64,000 nucleotides of DNA from a virus. Where the stretch lies: positions 33,641 through 97,640 of the IMG/VR virus record IMGVR_UViG_3300027730_000007. One strand, 5' to 3'. Below are positions 60,014 through 64,000 of this stretch, piece by piece. Below the pieces are notes generated by a model that did no database searches, had not been told where the DNA came from, and saw only the letters and a list, made by a program, of their open reading frames with translations. The translations under genes and the position numbers were made by a program. Numbering within the stretch: position 1 is the stretch's first letter; each line of letters starts with the position of its first letter.

Positions 60014-60022
60014 ATATTTATA
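60013..60022 (+). promoter_or_regulatory. ATATTTATA-type box
   Basis: AATATTTATA, 17 nt before the ATG at 60040. Confidence 0.55.
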
Positions 60023-60039
60023 GACAAAGTTACCACTAA

Positions 60040-61302
60040 ATGAAGTTCGTTAGATATAACCCAAGCCTGTTAGTTGAAAATGCTAAGCCAAATATGTCAG
60101 TAAAACAATTGGATGAAATAGACCAATTGGCCTCTAGTATCGATACCCACTTAGGTCAAGAACTACACGTACCAAATGATGTGCTTGATAGCTTTAAGAT
60201 TAAGGATACCCTATCCCCAGATATCTGGCCCGATGGCAACCTATCACCTAAGATTAAAACACAACTAGTAAGAATCGCTAAGGACTTTATTAAAGAACTT
60301 AAGCCCAAGACACCAATAAGGATTAAAGATATTCTTTTTACTGGCTCTTTAGCTAATTATAATTGGTCCAAGTTCTCAGATATTGACATGCATATTCTAG
60401 TCGATTTTAATGACCTAGATGCAAATAAAGATATAGCCAAAGAATACTTTGATGCACAAAAAAATCTCTGGAACCAAAAACATGATATTACCGTATTCAA
60501 TTATCCTGTTGAACTATATGTTCAAGATGTTAAAGAAAAATTGGTGGCAACCGCTGTGTATTCAGTATTGCACGATAAATGGATTAGAAAACCTGAGCGT
60601 GAAAGCTTTAAATTAAATAAAAAAGTCATAAAGGATAAAGCTGATAAATTTATTACACAACTTAAAGATATTAGAACCGCATATAAAAAAGAAGACTACC
60701 AAGAAGTTGTTGATATGGTCACTAGCCTTAAGGCTAAGATTAAAACGATGCGTAAATCAGGACTAGAAAAAGGTGGTGAACTCTCAGATGAAAATATCGT
60801 CTTTAAGGTCCTTAGAAGAACCCAATTTATGGAAATACTAGATAGCTTTAAGGCTAAGGCATATGATAAGCTTATGTCAGTTGTCGAAACGCTAAACGAA
60901 GATGAAAGATGGAACAAGGATGGTGTTGTCTTTATCCGTGGCCAAGTCTTGCCAGATAATGAACAACGACTTTTCGTAACAACTACTAAGAATATACTAA
61001 ACGTAAATAAAAAAAAGAAAGATAACTCAGATGCCATACCAGCTGAAATGATTTCTTTTGGTAATAATCCAGTATATCGTGTCGGTTTAATAGATGGTAG
61101 ACTTAAGCCCCTAAAGGTGGATTGGAAATCTAAGGAATCTATGCTACAACGCTTAGGTCTTACTACGACAAGCCTTGCACTTAACGCTGATACCAAGACT
61201 CCATTGCATTGGAAATCTCTTAAGTATAATAATGTAATAACAGCTATTAATAACCTATCCCAAGAATTACAAGCATTGCCAAATATAAAATGGATTAACT
61301 AA
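60040..61302 (+). CDS. Pol-beta-type nucleotidyltransferase
   Basis: 420 residues. DILFTGSLANYNWSKFSDIDMHI contains the GS (102-103) and DxD (114-116) of the pol-beta nucleotidyltransferase superfamily, with a third carboxylate likely in HDITVFNYPVELY. The following helical part (about 200-300) and a C-terminal beta-rich half are unassigned. The N-terminus NPSLLVE-N matches the leader-type cut site. Possibly packaged in the head and used on host RNA or protein; that is inference. Confidence 0.8.
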   Translation: MKFVRYNPSLLVENAKPNMSVKQLDEIDQLASSIDTHLGQELHVPNDVLDSFKIKDTLSPDIWPDGNLSPKIKTQLVRIAKDFIKELKPKTPIRIKDILFTGSLANYNWSKFSDIDMHILVDFNDLDANKDIAKEYFDAQKNLWNQKHDITVFNYPVELYVQDVKEKLVATAVYSVLHDKWIRKPERESFKLNKKVIKDKADKFITQLKDIRTAYKKEDYQEVVDMVTSLKAKIKTMRKSGLEKGGELSDENIVFKVLRRTQFMEILDSFKAKAYDKLMSVVETLNEDERWNKDGVVFIRGQVLPDNEQRLFVTTTKNILNVNKKKKDNSDAIPAEMISFGNNPVYRVGLIDGRLKPLKVDWKSKESMLQRLGLTTTSLALNADTKTPLHWKSLKYNNVITAINNLSQELQALPNIKWIN

Positions 61303-61303
61303 G

Positions 61304-62059
61304 ATGAATATTAATATAAAAAGACTTCTTAGAGAAGCCCTAGAAAAACGACTCCCAGATACCACGTTCTCCCAAGAATTAAAGCAACACCAATATCCAA
61401 GCCTTAGCAACCCATCCAGAACGGCTGATATTAATCAGCTTTATTATAGAATAAATAAAGCAGCTCAACAAGCAAATGCCTTTATGTCAACAAACCCAGA
61501 TGATAACTACTTTAATTCACCAGAAGATGGTACTGGATTCTACCAAGTAGAACTTAGACATGATGGTCAAATAAAAACCAAGCACATCAAAGCAAGCCCA
61601 GATATGCAACAAATGGATGGTGCCTTTAGACCAAGTGATGTGGGTACTTGTAAGACATACCAAAACATAGCTAGATATTGCTTCGTTAAGGCTGGCAAGA
61701 ATGGTACCAGCGTTGGTGCTAGCCCAGCTGAAGATGCCGCTAATAAGGCCCTAATCATCTTTAGAAATGAACTAATTGACTTCTTGGATGGTTCATCTTA
61801 TGATGATGGTAAAGGCGCAGAAATATCTAGAGAAAAAATGTCACATAAACAAGCATTAAAAAAGCAGAAAAAAGACCTAGAAACCAAGATAGGTCGTAGA
61901 ATATCAGACTCAGAATGGATGGATTTCCTTGAGTCAGGTCAAGAACCTAAGCCTAAGCCTAGTATTACAACTAACCCAGATGCTAATGCTGAATTTGAAA
62001 AAAGACAAGCAATGGCTATCGCTAGAAGAAATGCAGCACTTAAAAATCGTGGTCAATAA
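61304..62059 (+). CDS. Leader-bearing protein of unknown function
   Basis: 251 residues. Leader MNINIKRLLREALEKR; polar middle with conserved-looking VGTCKTYQNIARYCFVKAG; a helical lysine-rich C-terminal part. Starts 1 base after the nucleotidyltransferase stop, so co-expressed and perhaps co-packaged with it. No catalytic motif recognised. Confidence 0.75.
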   Translation: MNINIKRLLREALEKRLPDTTFSQELKQHQYPSLSNPSRTADINQLYYRINKAAQQANAFMSTNPDDNYFNSPEDGTGFYQVELRHDGQIKTKHIKASPDMQQMDGAFRPSDVGTCKTYQNIARYCFVKAGKNGTSVGASPAEDAANKALIIFRNELIDFLDGSSYDDGKGAEISREKMSHKQALKKQKKDLETKIGRRISDSEWMDFLESGQEPKPKPSITTNPDANAEFEKRQAMAIARRNAALKNRGQ

Positions 62060-62453
62060 TATGTACCAATTCAAATTTCCTATCAGTCTTGCCAAGCATC
62101 TCTGTTACCCAAGCCATTGCTTCCTCATCAGTCTCATACCTAGATTCAATATAAGCCCCACCCTCAAACAATGCTTTTAGATATGGTTTTTGAAAGATTG
62201 AATAACCCCCTAAGACTGATTCATCTTCTTCAATATGATAAGCATCATTCCGCATCAAATCCTCAATACTATACAAATGATTAAAACCTGAATAAGCATC
62301 CCGATATCCACCAGAAGTATATCTATTGCTTGGTATTAACCCAAAAAAGTATCTAATTTGCTTAGGTTCTTGCCAGTAATACCTATGCTTGGTCGTTCCA
62401 TGTGTTATGGTAATCGAAGTAATCTTACTGGGTTCAAATGTTCTTGTTTTCAT
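62040..62453 (-). CDS. Unknown protein
   Basis: 137 residues, aromatic and polar (HRYYWQEPKQIRYFFGLIPS, YETDEEAMAWVTEML). No motif recognised. Its 3' end overlaps the converging leader gene by 20 bases. Confidence 0.65.
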   Translation of the reverse strand: MKTRTFEPSKITSITITHGTTKHRYYWQEPKQIRYFFGLIPSNRYTSGGYRDAYSGFNHLYSIEDLMRNDAYHIEEDESVLGGYSIFQKPYLKALFEGGAYIESRYETDEEAMAWVTEMLGKTDRKFELVHIIDHDF

Positions 62454-62478
62454 GTTTTTTATGTATTAATATAAATTA

Positions 62479-63813
62479 TTAAAGACCGAATGCATCAAGA
62501 TAATCATACGCAGCTATTGGGTCACTAGTATTAATATCATTGGTTATTTTTAAATTACCAGCCTTGATAAAGGCTATTATTTTATCAACAACTTCATTAA
62601 ATAAAGCCTCTGGTGCGTTAACGTTTTTATACCCCTTGAATTGTTGAATCTTAAAGATTCTATCCCCAATATCAAAGCTCATTGATATCTTTTGTTTATG
62701 CTTTTCTTGCCATATCTCAGAACCCTTGTTATCTTCAAGCCTTAATTCGAGGGTATATCCATTAATATGATATATAGCACAACTACCAGAATCAACATTA
62801 TTACTATAATTAGCAACACAGTGCTTCATACGTTGACCCTCACGTACCAAATCCTTATTCGTTAATAATAATTCATACCCACTAAGCTCAGCAAATGACT
62901 TGTATTCTGACCTAATCTTTAATGGTCGCTCCTCTTGACCCTCAAATAAATAGTTCGTTACCTCTAAGGCCCAAGCATCATGCTCCTCCTTTAATCGCCT
63001 TAGACTCCAACTAGTATTAACCTTCTTACCAAGCATATCTGCCATCTTACATGTATCCTCGAAGTATTCAGAGTCTAACATCTCTACCCTGATATTCATT
63101 GGATTATGAAGCAAATCCTTAATTAGACACCATTTCTTCGTAATATTACCCCCCTGAAATAATCGGCTTTTCTCAATTTCTTTACCTACCTTAGCTGGCA
63201 CCTTATATATATGACGATATATGGCATTTAAGCTAGTTAACTTTTTAGCTATAATCGTATTGAAGGATAAGGTATCAAAACCAGAAACCCTAATAACATC
63301 AATCCATTCATATCTAGCCCTAAATGCTTGATATATAAGGCTTTCTTCATGTATCTTTGTATCAAGCCCCCTATTGGTTAGCTCAGCACTAATGTAAGAG
63401 TTTACATCACCCCATGTTAAATGATGTACACTACGATTACTTATATGCCAAGACTTATTGTCCTTACAAGTAATACGAGATAATAGCTTCTGTGAACGAT
63501 ATATCTTGTTGGTCTTGCTCATACCAACAGATACCCTAAAGATACAAGCCTCAAAGTTTTTTGGACCATATTCAAATAATACCATCCGAGTATACGTATA
63601 CTCGTTTATATTACCCTTATTAGTCATGTATACCACCCTAGCTAACTTAGGATTCTTTTCATATGTCTCATATAGCTTGCTTATACTTGAGTTTTTGGTC
63701 TCGTATATGAGAGTATACTTGGCCTTAACATTACTCGTATTTTTCTTGCGCTTCGGAGCAGCCTTTGGTACCACCGCTTCCGTTCTATTTCTAGGCTTTA
63801 ATTCTGGTATCAT
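62479..63813 (-). CDS. PcfJ-like protein
   Basis: 444 residues with a basic Lys/Arg/Thr N-terminus. The C-terminal third carries the PcfJ-type motif: EGQRMKHCVANYSNNVDSGSC, then YTLELRLEDN and IQQFKGYKNV. PcfJ relatives occur on conjugative plasmids and phages; function is not settled. The middle has an unassigned helical domain. It follows 63815 closely and is likely co-transcribed with it. Confidence 0.85.
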   Translation of the reverse strand: MIPELKPRNRTEAVVPKAAPKRKKNTSNVKAKYTLIYETKNSSISKLYETYEKNPKLARVVYMTNKGNINEYTYTRMVLFEYGPKNFEACIFRVSVGMSKTNKIYRSQKLLSRITCKDNKSWHISNRSVHHLTWGDVNSYISAELTNRGLDTKIHEESLIYQAFRARYEWIDVIRVSGFDTLSFNTIIAKKLTSLNAIYRHIYKVPAKVGKEIEKSRLFQGGNITKKWCLIKDLLHNPMNIRVEMLDSEYFEDTCKMADMLGKKVNTSWSLRRLKEEHDAWALEVTNYLFEGQEERPLKIRSEYKSFAELSGYELLLTNKDLVREGQRMKHCVANYSNNVDSGSCAIYHINGYTLELRLEDNKGSEIWQEKHKQKISMSFDIGDRIFKIQQFKGYKNVNAPEALFNEVVDKIIAFIKAGNLKITNDINTSDPIAAYDYLDAFGL

Positions 63814-63814
63814 A

Positions 63815-64000
63815 TTATGTTGTTTTTTTCTTATATATCCTAGTCACACCATCCTTATAGGTGAAACGATATTCCGTGTTTGAATAAAAGCCTTCTTCTT
63901 TAAGAACCGCTATGGCTGCTGGTGAAATGTAACAACTTGCCATAACTGAAACCGATTCAGCATGTGCCACACAAATAAGCTCCTCATAATCATCCCACTG
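63815..64000 (-). CDS. Partial unknown protein (C-terminus; cut by window end)
   Basis: The last 61 codons of a minus-strand gene that begins beyond the window. It reads QWDDYEELICVAHAE…FYSNTEYRFTYKDGVTRIY then a lysine-rich end. The stop lies 1 base before the PcfJ-like start, so the two are in one transcript. Family not recognised. Confidence 0.6.
   Translation of the reverse strand, partial: QWDDYEELICVAHAESVSVMASCYISPAAIAVLKEEGFYSNTEYRFTYKDGVTRIYKKKTT

Noticed and set aside
1-64000. tRNA genes, CRISPR arrays, insertion sequences, riboswitches
   Set aside because: No cloverleaf-like segment, spaced direct repeats, transposase or known riboswitch core was recognised by eye; weak tRNA-like structures could have been missed without a covariance search.

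Overview
The window is part of the genome of a large tailed phage with a T4-type (myovirus) head, almost certainly infecting a member of the Bacteroidota. The head module is recognisable gene by gene: terminase large subunit, portal, an S80/gp21-type prohead protease, an acidic scaffold and a gp23-type major capsid protein. Host type is inferred from three signs: AT-rich DNA, no Shine-Dalgarno sequences before starts, and at least eight promoters of the Bacteroidota form TTG-N20-TAnnTTTG. No tRNA, CRISPR array or insertion sequence was seen, and no stretch above 300 bases lacks a gene.

Layout. (1) 1-14,190, plus strand: a tightly overlapping, very AT-rich cluster of glycosyltransferases and sugar-building enzymes (GT-A and GT-B types, GT61, TylF and FkbM methyltransferases, class II aldolase, HAD phosphatase, GDPD-like protein, a glycan-domain/uridine-kinase fusion, a tandem nucleotidyltransferase). 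(2) 14,262-25,059, plus: PhoH ATPase, two more glycosyltransferases, a possible gp55-like late sigma factor, baseplate/tail proteins including a gp5-type OB-fold hub, and a zinc-ribbon protein. (3) 25,111-45,868, minus: two small leader-bearing proteins, a homing endonuclease, then the head operons, an intein-bearing multidomain protein, thymidylate synthase and small accessory proteins. (4) 45,961-50,332, plus: a ClpC-like unfoldase and three proteins with head-targeting-like leaders. (5) 50,321-64,000, mostly minus: ABC-ATPase/GNAT, YkuK-like RNase H fold, leucine-rich-repeat protein, thioredoxin, HNH protein, metallophosphoesterase with a GT2, a pol-beta-like nucleotidyltransferase, a PcfJ-like protein and many small unknowns.

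Most interesting candidate system: at least seven unrelated small proteins begin with a shared basic leader, roughly MKxxIKKLLREGL, and a second set begins with MKLIITESQLxRL. One protein carries the first motif at its C-terminus instead. Both motifs contain the (L/I)xE tripeptide after which T4-type gp21 proteases cut, and the phage encodes such a protease. Its capsid and scaffold proteins carry the same kind of site. I infer that the leaders are capsid-targeting sequences that carry cargo (a zinc peptidase-like protein, perhaps a nucleotidyltransferase, several unknowns) into the head to be injected into the host.

Regulation appears two-tiered: host-type promoters in front of early-looking genes, and about twenty sense-oriented ATATTTATA boxes directly before start codons of structural and leader-bearing genes, often just after a terminator. 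These may be late promoters read by the sigma-like protein at 18,110. Two genes are broken exactly at homopolymers (A11 at 42,483-42,493 and T9 at 50,795-50,803). Both are restored by one extra base, so either ribosomal or polymerase slippage or an assembly undercall is involved.
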